DNA of 12,172 nucleotides from an uncultured Clostridia bacterium (GCA_945949385.1 CAMFEL010000054.1:1-12172), one strand, 5' to 3'; shown: positions 5,056-11,761, counted from the first letter of the stretch. The notes: generated by a model from the letters alone, not told the origin. Made by a program: numbers and translations.

Positions 5056-8004
5056 TTATTTATACCGTGCATAGACCGTTGTGCTTTCGGTAAGAGCGCT
5101 GTCTGCGGTAAGCTGTATTCCGTCGGAGGTATACCAGCCGTCAAAGGCGGCTCCCGCCTTTGCGGGGACGGGAAGTGAGCCTACGGGATGCCCTTGCGCC
5201 GCGGCAAGGCTTTTTGCACCTGCGGCTTCATAGGTCGCTTTGCTTTCGTATACGCTGACGCTGCTGCCGTTTATGAGTACGAAGCGCCCGACTTTCAGGT
5301 TCGCTTTGATCCACGCGGCGGCGGTACCGTGACCGGAAAGAACATAGCAGCCCTCGGGAATGGCGTGGTTGCCGCCGTAAGAATACACGCTCTGAACGGT
5401 GCCGTCATAGGAGATTATTGCCTCGGCTCCGTATTCGTTTGTGCCTGTGGTGGCTTTGCCTGCGTAAAGGATCAGGGTGTTGGTGCTTCTTCCTGTATTT
5501 ACTCCGTTTACCGATGAAGATGAAAGTGCTCCGAGCGAGCCGTCGCCGCAGTCAAAGGTAATACTTACCGCGGGCGTCCATACTGCGCAAAGCACGGGAT
5601 CGTCGCAGTCTGCCACTACCGTATCGGCTGTAACCGGCTCCCCTGTCGCGGTTTGCCAGCCTGTCAGCACATATCCGCTGCGCCGTGCATTGGGCAGGGT
5701 ACCGTAAGGCTTGCCGGTCTCCAGAATAAAGGATCCCGTATTTGCAAGCCGGTCTGCAGGGCTTTCGTAAACGCTTATAAGATTGCCGGAAACAGACACA
5801 TACATACCCGGACGAAGATTATTCTTTATCCAGTTTCCCATATTGCCGTGACCGGACAGAGCCCAGCACCCGGCGGGGATGGTGTTGTTTCCCTTGCCGT
5901 ATATTACGGCGGCGACGCAGCCGCTTTCGTCGATTATGGCCTCATTGCCGTACATATTGGTGCCTGTTGAGCTTTTGTCTTTGTATATTACAAGACAGTT
6001 TGTCGAGCGTCCGATATTGGTGCCGCTGACAGTTGCCTGCGCAAGTACGCCGTTGAGAGAACCCTCACCTGTGTCAAATATTGCCGTGTTTTTGGAGTTT
6101 TTCCATTTGGCGGTTACGGTGATATTCTCAGAAACTGCTGTATCTGCCGTGAAAACGGAGCTGCCGCTCATCCATGCGGTAAACGTTGCATCTGCCTTGC
6201 TTGCCGTGGGAAGTATGGCACCGAGTGCGGACAGGCTGCTGCCTGCGGGCAGGGTTACGGTTTTCTGACGGAGCATAAAGTCTGCGGCGTTTTTATATAC
6301 CGTTACGGTTGAGCCGTTCCAGTATACATAATTGCCCGCTTTAATATTGGCGGATATCCATGCCGACATTGTACCGTGACCGGATATTACATACCCGCCC
6401 TCGGGTATCTTAGTGTTACCTGCGTATTTTACGGAGGTGACGAGACCGCTTTTGTCAACCGCTGCTTCTATTCCGTAAGCGTTTGTGCCGCTGGAGTCAA
6501 TACCCGTATATACTATCATGGTATTGGTGCTGCGTGATGTGTTTATGCCGTTTATCTTAACGGACGCGGTGGGAACAGTCAGGGTACCGCCTGCGGTGTC
6601 AAAGATTACGGTACAGTTTTTCTGCCATACGGCGGTAAGGGTTATGTCGCCGTAAATATCGATAATGTCGGAAGAGGTTACGGTTTTTCCGCTTTTGTCT
6701 GCCCAGCCGAGGAAGGTGTACCCGGCTTTGTATGCTGTGGGAAGCTCGCCGTAAGCATTGCCGTATTTTACTGTTTTTGAGCCGCTCCATGTCATATTGG
6801 CTTCGGAATCGTAAACCGCAACGGTATTGCCGCTGATTTTAACGCGCATACCCTCTTTCAGATTTGCGCTGATCCAGCTTCCCGCCGTGCCGTGACCGGA
6901 AAGTACATATCCGCCGCTCGGTACGGGACTGTTGCCGAAGCCGTAGGAGAATACCTTTGCCACGGTGCCGTTTTTATCGATTACGGCCTCTGTGCCGTAG
7001 ATGTTGGTTTTGGAGGAGCCGCTTGTATACATCACAAGCATATTGGAGCCTCTTGCCACATTCGTTCCCGAAAGAGCGGCGGTTGCAACGGCTCCTCTGA
7101 CCGTTCCGCCGTCGGCGTCGCAGTAAAGCTTGGTGGGCGTTACCTCCCAGCGTGCTGTCAGCACCATGCCTGCCGTATTCATAACGGTTTTTTCCGTGGC
7201 AAGCCTGCCGTCATCGGTATACCAGCCTAAAAATGTGTAATACTCCCTTGTGACCTTGGGAAGAGTACCGATGGGGGTGCCGACTTTGATCTGTTTATTG
7301 AGCGCGTCATAGGCGCTCTTTGTTTTATATACGGTGACGATTTTTGCGTCGGCGCTGTATGTCACATAATTGCCTGCGGATACGTTTGCGCACAGCCATC
7401 TGCCCATGCTGTTGTGTCCTGAGAGTATAAAACCGTCAGCGGGAATGTCTGTACCGCAAACTCCCATGGTGGGGGAAGTGATGACCTTTCCGGATGCGTC
7501 TACGGTAAGTTCTGCGCCGTATTCGTTGGTGGGGGCTTTTGTATAGTCTCCGCTGCTGTTGTATACTACAAGGGCCTCGGCACCGCGTGGAATATTTACG
7601 CCTGAAAGAGGCGCGGATACGACATCATTAAAGGAACCGCCTGCCGTATCGTAGGTGATTACGGAGCTTTCGCCCTCTTTCCAATGTGCATATAGCACCA
7701 CGGAGGAATGGGTTTCGCAAAGTGTGGTTGAGTTGACTCTTGTACCGCCGACGGCTTGTGTATACCAGCCCTCAAAGGAGTATCCCGCCCGTGCTGCGGA
7801 GGGGAGTGAGCCGTATGCCTTGTTGTAGGTGACCGTATGTCCCATAGCGCCGTAGCTGTCGGCGTCGGGAACGACATATATGCGGCACAGCTCTCTGTCA
7901 AAGAATATATAGTTGCCGGCTTTTATGTTTTTGTACAGCCAGTCGGCACCGGTGCCGTGACCTGATATTACAAGCCCGCCGGAGGGTATGGAGCTTTTGC
8001 ACAC
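5056..8004 (-). CDS. Downstream part of an interrupted secreted repeat protein (InlB-like and SGHG repeats)
   Basis: This is the continuation, in the same reading frame, of the signal-peptide gene at 8074-9105, cut off from it by a TAA at 8074-8076. The frame is open back to 8073. The first possible start is a GTG at 8004, which has no convincing ribosome binding site and falls inside a repeat, so it is unlikely to be a real start. The 982 residues consist of the end of composite repeat 1 and full repeats 2-6. Each repeat joins a domain with motifs TGTNxYGxEA and GGYVLSGHG to an InlB/Listeria-Bacteroides-type segment ending GYxFxGWYT...VYAxW. There is no sorting motif or membrane anchor; the protein simply ends after repeat 6. 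Without read-through or repair this part would be untranslated, or made without a signal peptide. Confidence 0.8.
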   Translation of the reverse strand: MCKSSIPSGGLVISGHGTGADWLYKNIKAGNYIFFDRELCRIYVVPDADSYGAMGHTVTYNKAYGSLPSAARAGYSFEGWYTQAVGGTRVNSTTLCETHSSVVLYAHWKEGESSVITYDTAGGSFNDVVSAPLSGVNIPRGAEALVVYNSSGDYTKAPTNEYGAELTVDASGKVITSPTMGVCGTDIPADGFILSGHNSMGRWLCANVSAGNYVTYSADAKIVTVYKTKSAYDALNKQIKVGTPIGTLPKVTREYYTFLGWYTDDGRLATEKTVMNTAGMVLTARWEVTPTKLYCDADGGTVRGAVATAALSGTNVARGSNMLVMYTSGSSKTNIYGTEAVIDKNGTVAKVFSYGFGNSPVPSGGYVLSGHGTAGSWISANLKEGMRVKISGNTVAVYDSEANMTWSGSKTVKYGNAYGELPTAYKAGYTFLGWADKSGKTVTSSDIIDIYGDITLTAVWQKNCTVIFDTAGGTLTVPTASVKINGINTSRSTNTMIVYTGIDSSGTNAYGIEAAVDKSGLVTSVKYAGNTKIPEGGYVISGHGTMSAWISANIKAGNYVYWNGSTVTVYKNAADFMLRQKTVTLPAGSSLSALGAILPTASKADATFTAWMSGSSVFTADTAVSENITVTAKWKNSKNTAIFDTGEGSLNGVLAQATVSGTNIGRSTNCLVIYKDKSSTGTNMYGNEAIIDESGCVAAVIYGKGNNTIPAGCWALSGHGNMGNWIKNNLRPGMYVSVSGNLISVYESPADRLANTGSFILETGKPYGTLPNARRSGYVLTGWQTATGEPVTADTVVADCDDPVLCAVWTPAVSITFDCGDGSLGALSSSSVNGVNTGRSTNTLILYAGKATTGTNEYGAEAIISYDGTVQSVYSYGGNHAIPEGCYVLSGHGTAAAWIKANLKVGRFVLINGSSVSVYESKATYEAAGAKSLAAAQGHPVGSLPVPAKAGAAFDGWYTSDGIQLTADSALTESTTVYARYK

Positions 8005-8202
8005 TCCGTAATTGGGGTCTGCCGTGACCGTGCCGCTTGACGAGACGGTGGTTTCTCTGCCGTAAGCGTTGGTTTATACATTATGAGCGCCGTAGCCGCT
8101 GTCATATACCGCCACGCTGTTTGAAGCTCTTGCCGTGTTAAGAGATACATCTGTCCAGACAGGGGCGACGGGGATGTCTCCGCCGTTTGCATCAAGCAGA
8201 AG
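5059..8202 (-). repeat. Six tandem composite protein repeats of about 175 residues
   Basis: Numbering the joined frame from 9105, the units are: R1 7678-8202, R2 7141-7677, R3 6622-7140, R4 6100-6621, R5 5575-6099, R6 5059-5574. Each opens with a DxGGGS-like strand, then SGxNxxRxxNxLVxY, TGTNxYGxEAxxD, IPxGGxVLSGHG, a WIxxNLxxG helix and a VxVY strand. It then passes into an InlB-like module (GxLPxAxxAGYxFxGW, ending TxxAxWx). The order is invariant. R2 has SGHN in place of SGHG. The SGHG module recalls, from memory only, a domain next to some glycoside-hydrolase-family-10-like proteins; I cannot confirm this. Confidence 0.88.
8074..8076 (-). other. In-frame TAA splitting the 1349-residue secreted protein frame
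   Basis: TAA follows GTA (Val) and precedes ACC AAC GCT TAC GGC (TNAYG), which aligns with the conserved TGTNxYGxE motif of the other five repeats. Both sides are in the same frame (9105 and 8004 differ by 1101, a multiple of three). A single substitution, for example from TAC or TAT, would explain it. There is no homopolymer at the site. Confidence 0.9.
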
Positions 8203-9105
8203 CTGAGCGGGAAGACTGCCGCTGCTCCATGAGCAATAATCAAGGCACAGCCAGCCGATGTATGTCTTGCCCCAGCAATAGCCGTCTATGCTTTTTTTTG
8301 CTATGACTGCGATTTTTGCCCCGGAAGTAAGCGTCGTAAGCCTATCGTATGCCGTGTCGGGGCCGGTGCGGACATTGACAGAGGAATCTACCGTCCATGT
8401 TTCAAAGCTTCCCGAAAGGGAATCCCAACCAAGGAGAAGACAACTGTTATAGGTCTTGTCCCGTCGTGTCTTATATTTTCCCGCGACGGAATCGTCAAGA
8501 GCGGCTTTATATAAAACGGTAAGCGTCACCTTTTCGGCGCTTCCCGCCGCGCTTATTGCGGACGAGGCAACTCTTGTGCTTCCGCCGCTTCCGCATTGGT
8601 TTTCAATATCGGCGAAAAACACAAGGGCGGACGGGTCGGTGATACCAAGTGTCATACCGTGGTTTATGTATACGGATATGTCGGAATATGCCAGCTTGTC
8701 CTGCTCGGTATGTCCCGCCGAGGTGTCCATAAGCGCCGATATCTTGCTTTTTTCATCCGCTGTCAGAATGCGCGTTGACCAATTGGCGGCAGTCGTCACT
8801 TCTTTATACAGCGTATCTCCCAGCAGGCTTTTTGCCTTTGCGGTATCAGCGGAGACAATGGATTTTATAAGGTTCAGAGCGCGGTTTCCGTGCCACTGGA
8901 GCCATCCCACGCTGAGAGCGCCGTTGTCATCGGGATTTACCGATGCATAGGAGCCCTCATTTGCACGTATTATGTCAGAAGCGGCATTTACAACCTCGTC
9001 AAAGCTGACGGAGGCTGCCGACACACCACTGCACAATATACCTATGATAGTGCCGGCGCATATGACGGCACAAAGGAAAATACCGATTATCCGGTTTTTT
9101 TTCAT
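8074..9105 (-). CDS. Secreted lysozyme-like protein with SH3b domain (upstream part of the interrupted gene)
   Basis: The 343 residues start at ATG 9105, behind an AAGGAT/AGG-type site and a consensus promoter. A signal peptide (basic MKKNR, hydrophobic core, likely cleavage near VSA30) directs export. Residues 34-225 look like a lysozyme-superfamily peptidoglycan hydrolase: RANEGSYASVNPDDNGALSV then GWLQWHGNRAL, with E50 as the candidate acid and D59/D60 and Q70 nearby. The family call is tentative. Residues 235-293 form a bacterial SH3 domain (SSVNVRTGPDTAYDRL, ending YIGWLCLDYC), which usually binds peptidoglycan. Composite repeat 1 begins at residue 302 and is cut by TAA after GYGAHNV. 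Translation resumes homology directly with TNAYGRE in the same frame, so this is a nonsense change, not a frameshift. As drawn, the product keeps the enzyme and SH3b domains but loses nearly all repeats. Confidence 0.8.
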   Translation of the reverse strand: MKKNRIIGIFLCAVICAGTIIGILCSGVSAASVSFDEVVNAASDIIRANEGSYASVNPDDNGALSVGWLQWHGNRALNLIKSIVSADTAKAKSLLGDTLYKEVTTAANWSTRILTADEKSKISALMDTSAGHTEQDKLAYSDISVYINHGMTLGITDPSALVFFADIENQCGSGGSTRVASSAISAAGSAEKVTLTVLYKAALDDSVAGKYKTRRDKTYNSCLLLGWDSLSGSFETWTVDSSVNVRTGPDTAYDRLTTLTSGAKIAVIAKKSIDGYCWGKTYIGWLCLDYCSWSSGSLPAQLLLDANGGDIPVAPVWTDVSLNTARASNSVAVYDSGYGAHNV

Positions 9106-9151
9106 TAACTGCCTATCCTTTCTTTTACAGGGGAGTGAATTCTACATATAA

Positions 9152-9180
9152 ATTATAGTATAACAGGAGAATAAAGTCAA
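9152..9180 (-). promoter_or_regulatory. Sigma-A promoter for the secreted lysozyme-like gene
   Basis: On the - strand TTGACT (9175-9180), 17 bases, then a perfect TATAAT (9152-9157). The predicted start is near 9145, about 40 bases from the ATG. Confidence 0.87.
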
Positions 9181-9239
9181 CCGATTTTGTGTTTATAGGC
9201 AGTTTTGCAACATTATTACAGGTGTGCTTTTGAAGCTCA

Positions 9240-9276
9240 AAAACTAAAACCTCCCGACGCCAAAGGCATCGGGAGG
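9240..9276 (-). terminator. Terminator of the transporter-SDR operon
   Basis: On the - strand a 12-base stem (CCTCCCGATGCC / GGCGTCGGGAGG, one G-T pair) with a TTT loop is followed by TTTTAGTTTTT. It lies 36 bases after the SDR stop codon. Confidence 0.9.
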
Positions 9277-9311
9277 CCGCATATACGGTTCAGAGGCGCG
9301 GTATGCAATTT

Positions 9312-9959
9312 TTACCAGATGAAATTGGATCTTGCCGCTTCGCCGTTGTCGATAAGTATATCCTGCGCCGTCATTGAGGCATTGACGGCGGTTACAAAAT
9401 ACGCCCATTCGGCTATTTCTTCAGCAGTTGCCCATCTGTGAAGCATGGTTTCGTCAAGCACCTGACCCCACAGCTCGGGGTCGTCGATGATATGAGCGTT
9501 CAGCTCGGTGATGACTCCTCCCGGGGAAAGGCTGTTGGCAGTTGCTCCGTAGGGCGCTATACGCAGTGCCGTGCTTTTCATATACGCCACGGTGCCGCCC
9601 TTGCTTGCGGCGTATTCCGGAAATTCCGCACCCGTGGAGGCACTGGCAGAGGCTATGAAAAGTATGCTTTTTATGCCGTCGCGTATTCCGTACTTTTCCG
9701 TTACGCGTATGGTGCCTTTCAGGTTAATATCAATATCCTCGCCGGAATTCTGTACTCCCGCGTTGCTTATTAGAATATCAACTCCGTCTATATCGGGAAG
9801 CTCTCCCCGCAGTATGTCTGCTTTGAAGTGAGTATACAGGGGATCTGTCAGCGTTGATTCAAGAATATCGATGCCCGCAACGGTATGACCGAGGGAGAGA
9901 AACTTTTCCGCAATGGCCTTGCCTATTCCTTTTGCGGTGCCTGTAATAAGTATCTTCAT
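9312..9959 (-). CDS. Short-chain dehydrogenase/reductase (SDR) family oxidoreductase
   Basis: This 215-residue cytoplasmic protein has a classical SDR Rossmann fold. It has the cofactor loop TGTAKGIG (6-13), an Asp at the end of strand 2 (GID31) that usually favours NAD(H) over NADP(H), NAG at 66-68, and a serine-rich catalytic segment (FIASASAS, likely S104 or S106). The active-site pair follows in YAASK (Y116, K120) with SPGGV after it. It is shorter than the usual 240-260 residues, mainly in the segment between strands 2 and 5. The substrate cannot be read from sequence. It starts 8 bases after the transporter stop codon, so it is the second gene of that operon and shares its preQ1-riboswitch-controlled transcript. 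It has no strong ribosome binding site of its own, suggesting translational coupling. Confidence 0.9.
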   Translation of the reverse strand: MKILITGTAKGIGKAIAEKFLSLGHTVAGIDILESTLTDPLYTHFKADILRGELPDIDGVDILISNAGVQNSGEDIDINLKGTIRVTEKYGIRDGIKSILFIASASASTGAEFPEYAASKGGTVAYMKSTALRIAPYGATANSLSPGGVITELNAHIIDDPELWGQVLDETMLHRWATAEEIAEWAYFVTAVNASMTAQDILIDNGEAARSNFIW

Positions 9960-9967
9960 TATGCTGT

Positions 9968-10747
9968 TTATGCTTTCGCATTTCCTTTCCCGTTTATAAG
10001 CGTCGCTCTGTATTCAAGGTATGCGCTGCCAACGTTTTCTTTTTTCCATTTTTTGCACACCGCATAGCCGATGGGGGAGAAGATGACCTCGCATATAAGC
10101 TCCGCCGCCATTCCCACTGCCGAGCAGGTCACGCATTGCAGCATAGACCATCCGAAAAATACCCGTCCCACTATAAGAGCAAACACCATATTATCCGTAA
10201 ACTGCCCTACGGCGGTGGAAAAATAGGTGCGCAGGGCGTAAGCGGCAAAACCGTCGGGCTTCTTCTTAGCAAGGCCGCCTATTGCACCGTCAATAAAGTT
10301 GTTGACGGCGGCGGAGGTGATAAAAGCGACAGTACTGCCCAGCAGCACATACCATGTTCCGCCGAAGGTGGCGTCAAGAGCTGCGTTTACCGTGTTTGCT
10401 CCCTCTGCCGTCGTTGCGGAATAGGACTCTCCCCACGCGCCCGGAATACGGCTCGCCGCGAAAAATATAAGGCAGGTCAGCAGATTGAGCACCGCCGCCG
10501 CAACCGAAAGCTGTGTTGCGGCTTTGGGTCCGAAATGCTTTGTGATAACGTCCATGGACAGAAAAGAGACCCATGAAACGATTATGCCGCAGTCAAGCGC
10601 CAGCCAGCTTACAGGCAGGTCTGCGCTTTTGTTAGCAAGCAGGTTCATCACGATAACCGATACCGAAAACACGGTCAGTACCGGCGCGGGAACGCTTTGC
10701 AGCAGCAGTTTGATTTCATAAGTCTCGCGTTTTGCAAATGACAACAT
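9968..10747 (-). CDS. VUT/YhhQ family transporter (queuosine precursor transporter)
   Basis: This 259-residue integral membrane protein has about six hydrophobic helices (roughly 19-36, 45-63, 78-98, 130-150, 178-203, 207-228). It has the family signatures MDVITKHFGPKAATQLS after helix 2, VNNFIDGAIG in the middle and GQFTDNMVFALIVG near helix 5. VUT/YhhQ (PF02592, formerly DUF165) proteins import queuosine precursors such as preQ0/preQ1 for tRNA wobble modification. That role is supported here by the preQ1-I-type riboswitch in its leader. ATG 10747 is set by AAGGAG at 10757-10762, nine bases upstream. First gene of a two-gene operon with the SDR. It is slightly longer than the E. coli family member because of an extra segment before helix 4 and an extended C terminus. 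Confidence 0.92.
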   Translation of the reverse strand: MLSFAKRETYEIKLLLQSVPAPVLTVFSVSVIVMNLLANKSADLPVSWLALDCGIIVSWVSFLSMDVITKHFGPKAATQLSVAAAVLNLLTCLIFFAASRIPGAWGESYSATTAEGANTVNAALDATFGGTWYVLLGSTVAFITSAAVNNFIDGAIGGLAKKKPDGFAAYALRTYFSTAVGQFTDNMVFALIVGRVFFGWSMLQCVTCSAVGMAAELICEVIFSPIGYAVCKKWKKENVGSAYLEYRATLINGKGNAKA

Positions 10748-10756
10748 GATTATTGT

Positions 10757-10800
10757 CTCCTTGTTTTTTATTTATAAGATGGTTAGGCAAGAAACATCTT
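10757..10800 (-). promoter_or_regulatory. preQ1-I (queuosine precursor) riboswitch overlapping the Shine-Dalgarno
   Basis: Read on the - strand: P1 is AAGATG (10795-10800) pairing with CATCTT (10776-10781). The loop is TTTCTTGCCTAAC, followed by the A-rich tail ATAAATAAAAAA and CAAGGAG. The C just before the 3' P1 arm (10782) sits where the preQ1-contacting C lies in known aptamers. Loop bases TCTTG can pair with the tail CAAGG to form the H-type pseudoknot, burying part of AAGGAG. Overall shape, size and tail match the class I aptamers of Bacillus subtilis and Thermoanaerobacter. Ligand binding should shut off translation of the transporter. Confidence 0.87.
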
Positions 10801-10831
10801 AGCATATGGAGCGGACACAGCCGCAAAATTT

Positions 10832-10860
10832 ATTATAATACACAGAATCCGAAAAATCAA
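10832..10860 (-). promoter_or_regulatory. Sigma-A promoter for the riboswitch-transporter-SDR operon
   Basis: On the - strand TTGATT (10855-10860), 17 bases, then TATAAT (10832-10837). The start falls near 10825, leaving a leader of about 77 bases that includes a small GCGG/CCGC hairpin and then the riboswitch. Confidence 0.82.
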
Positions 10861-10885
10861 GGCTTTTGGGAAAAAACCGTTCTTA

Positions 10886-10914
10886 TTGGCGGCAGAGCTT
10901 TTTGGGCATATACT
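10886..10914 (+). promoter_or_regulatory. Probable promoter for the superoxide dismutase gene
   Basis: TTGGCG (10886-10891), 17 bases, then TATACT (10909-10914). It is divergent from the transporter promoter, with 25 bases between the -35 boxes, and predicts a leader of about 160 bases. Confidence 0.55.
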
Positions 10915-10937
10915 GTGTAAGAAAGAAGGTGAAGTGA

Positions 10938-11057
10938 GGTTTGAAAGCAGCGCGAGCGCGGATCGCACATAAGCTGTTTCAAGCCCCATTTGTGCCTTGC
11001 CCCCGAAAAGGGCGGCGGCATTTTGCAAAGCCGGAGGCTTTGCAAAACGTCACAAAT
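10938..11057 (+). promoter_or_regulatory. Highly foldable leader upstream of the superoxide dismutase (candidate structured RNA)
   Basis: Two consecutive structured blocks are visible. Block A: GGTTTGAAA-g-CAGC (10938-10951) pairs with GCTGTTTCAAGCC (10973-10985), capping a small GCGA/TCGC hairpin. Block B: ATTTGTG (10988-10994) pairs with CACAAAT (11051-11057), enclosing a GC-rich hairpin (GCCC/GGGC, about 10995-11019) and a perfect 12-base hairpin TTTTGCAAAGCC (11021-11032) / GGCTTTGCAAAA (11036-11047), a three-way-junction layout. No T run follows, so it is not a terminator. I do not recognise it as a known riboswitch class. Confidence 0.5.
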
Positions 11058-11080
11058 CAACGAAGGGAACGGTCATAACT

Positions 11081-11578
11081 ATGACAGATACAGGCAGACT
11101 TATTTATGTTATGCACAGGCGCCCCGACGCTATGGCGCAGATGCGGGGAAGCGATAAGTATCCCGAGCTTCGGGGCGCGGTTATGTTTTACGCTTTGCGG
11201 AGGGCGGTGCTTGTCAGGGCGCAGATTACGGGGCTTCCAAATCCGAGGGGAGCGTGTGAAAGTCCCGTATTCGCTTTTCACATACATGACGGCTCTTCCT
11301 GCACGGGCACCGCGACGGATCCTTTTGCCGGTGCGGGTATGCACTACGATCCGAAAAACTGCCCCCATCCATACCATGCCGGGGATATGCCGCCGCTGCC
11401 GGGCGTCGGGGGAGAGGCGTTTTCGGTGTTTCTGACCGATCGGTTTACGGTTCCCGAAATAATCGGCAAAGCGGTAATAATCCACGCCCGCCCCGACGAT
11501 TTTACCACTCAGCCGTCGGGCAATTCGGGAGAAAAGATTGCCTGCGGAACAGTCAGAGCTTTCGGTCGGCAAGCATAG
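11081..11578 (+). CDS. Cu/Zn superoxide dismutase family protein
   Basis: Superoxide dismutases convert superoxide to oxygen and peroxide. This 165-residue protein retains the family ligand set: FHIHDG (H67, H69) and H135 for copper, H88 as the bridging His, and H96, H99 and D102 for zinc, plus C74 and C155 (IACGTV) at the conserved disulfide positions. The zinc loop is about six residues shorter than in human SOD1. The active-site Arg position (human R143) is Lys152 in GEKIACG. No signal peptide or lipobox is present, unlike most bacterial Cu/Zn SODs, so the protein appears cytoplasmic. ATG 11081 was chosen because upstream in-frame codons run through the leader hairpins; AAGGGA at 11063-11068 is a rather distant ribosome binding site. 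It stands alone between the divergent transporter operon and the TetR gene. Metal content and true SOD activity are unproven. Confidence 0.88.
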   Translation: MTDTGRLIYVMHRRPDAMAQMRGSDKYPELRGAVMFYALRRAVLVRAQITGLPNPRGACESPVFAFHIHDGSSCTGTATDPFAGAGMHYDPKNCPHPYHAGDMPPLPGVGGEAFSVFLTDRFTVPEIIGKAVIIHARPDDFTTQPSGNSGEKIACGTVRAFGRQA

Positions 11579-11607
11579 GCTGCATCTGACATAACTCAAT
11601 ACATTTT

Positions 11608-11637
11608 TGCTTTTCCGCCGCGACTGGCGGAAAAGCA
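11608..11637. repeat. Perfect 12-base inverted repeat downstream of the superoxide dismutase
   Basis: TGCTTTTCCGCC (11608-11619) and GGCGGAAAAGCA (11626-11637) flank a 6-base spacer. No T run follows on either strand, so it does not look like an ordinary terminator; an RNA-stabilising 3' hairpin or a protein site are alternatives. Confidence 0.65.
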
Positions 11638-11661
11638 GGGGCGAGCGTCTGTCTGTATTTT

Positions 11662-11692
11662 GCTTGAAAGCGGACGGGCGCTTTGCTTTTTT
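11662..11692 (+). terminator. Probable intrinsic terminator of the superoxide dismutase transcript
   Basis: AAAGCG (11667-11672) pairs with CGCTTT (11679-11684) around GACGGG. An outer GC/GC pair beyond a TTG bulge follows, then TTTTTT at 11687-11692. The stem is short but the T run is good. Confidence 0.6.
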
Positions 11693-11704
11693 GCAAAAAT
11701 ACTG

Positions 11705-11733
11705 TTGACAAAGGGGGATGCTGCGGCTATAAT
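11705..11733 (+). promoter_or_regulatory. Perfect consensus sigma-A promoter for the TetR gene
   Basis: TTGACA (11705-11710), a 17-base spacer and TATAAT (11728-11733). Such a perfect promoter would be very strong unless repressed, which fits the palindrome placed over its start site. Confidence 0.92.
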
Positions 11734-11737
11734 AGGA

Positions 11738-11761
11738 AACAGCAGTTGCGCAACGGCTGTT
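11738..11761. promoter_or_regulatory. 24-base palindrome over the transcription start: likely TetR autoregulatory operator
   Basis: AACAGCAGTTGC (11738-11749) is followed with no spacer by GCAACGGCTGTT (11750-11761), perfect dyad symmetry except one position. It extends outward with GG/CC at the ends. It starts four bases after the -10 box and covers the predicted start site near 11740, the classic location for a repressor operator. Confidence 0.72.

Noticed and set aside
8002..8004. GTG as a real start for a separate second gene
   Set aside because: It lies inside composite repeat 1, has no convincing ribosome binding site, and would give a protein starting mid-domain without a signal peptide.
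8074..8100. Frameshift between the two halves of the secreted protein
   Set aside because: Both halves are in the same frame and homology resumes directly after the TAA, so it is a stop codon, not an indel.
5059..8202. Composite repeats as a CRISPR or DNA-level tandem array
   Set aside because: Similarity is at protein level over 520-base units with divergent DNA; there are no short identical repeats with unique spacers.
11021..11047. Perfect hairpin ahead of the SOD as a transcription terminator
   Set aside because: No T run follows on either strand, and no gene ends upstream of it in either direction.
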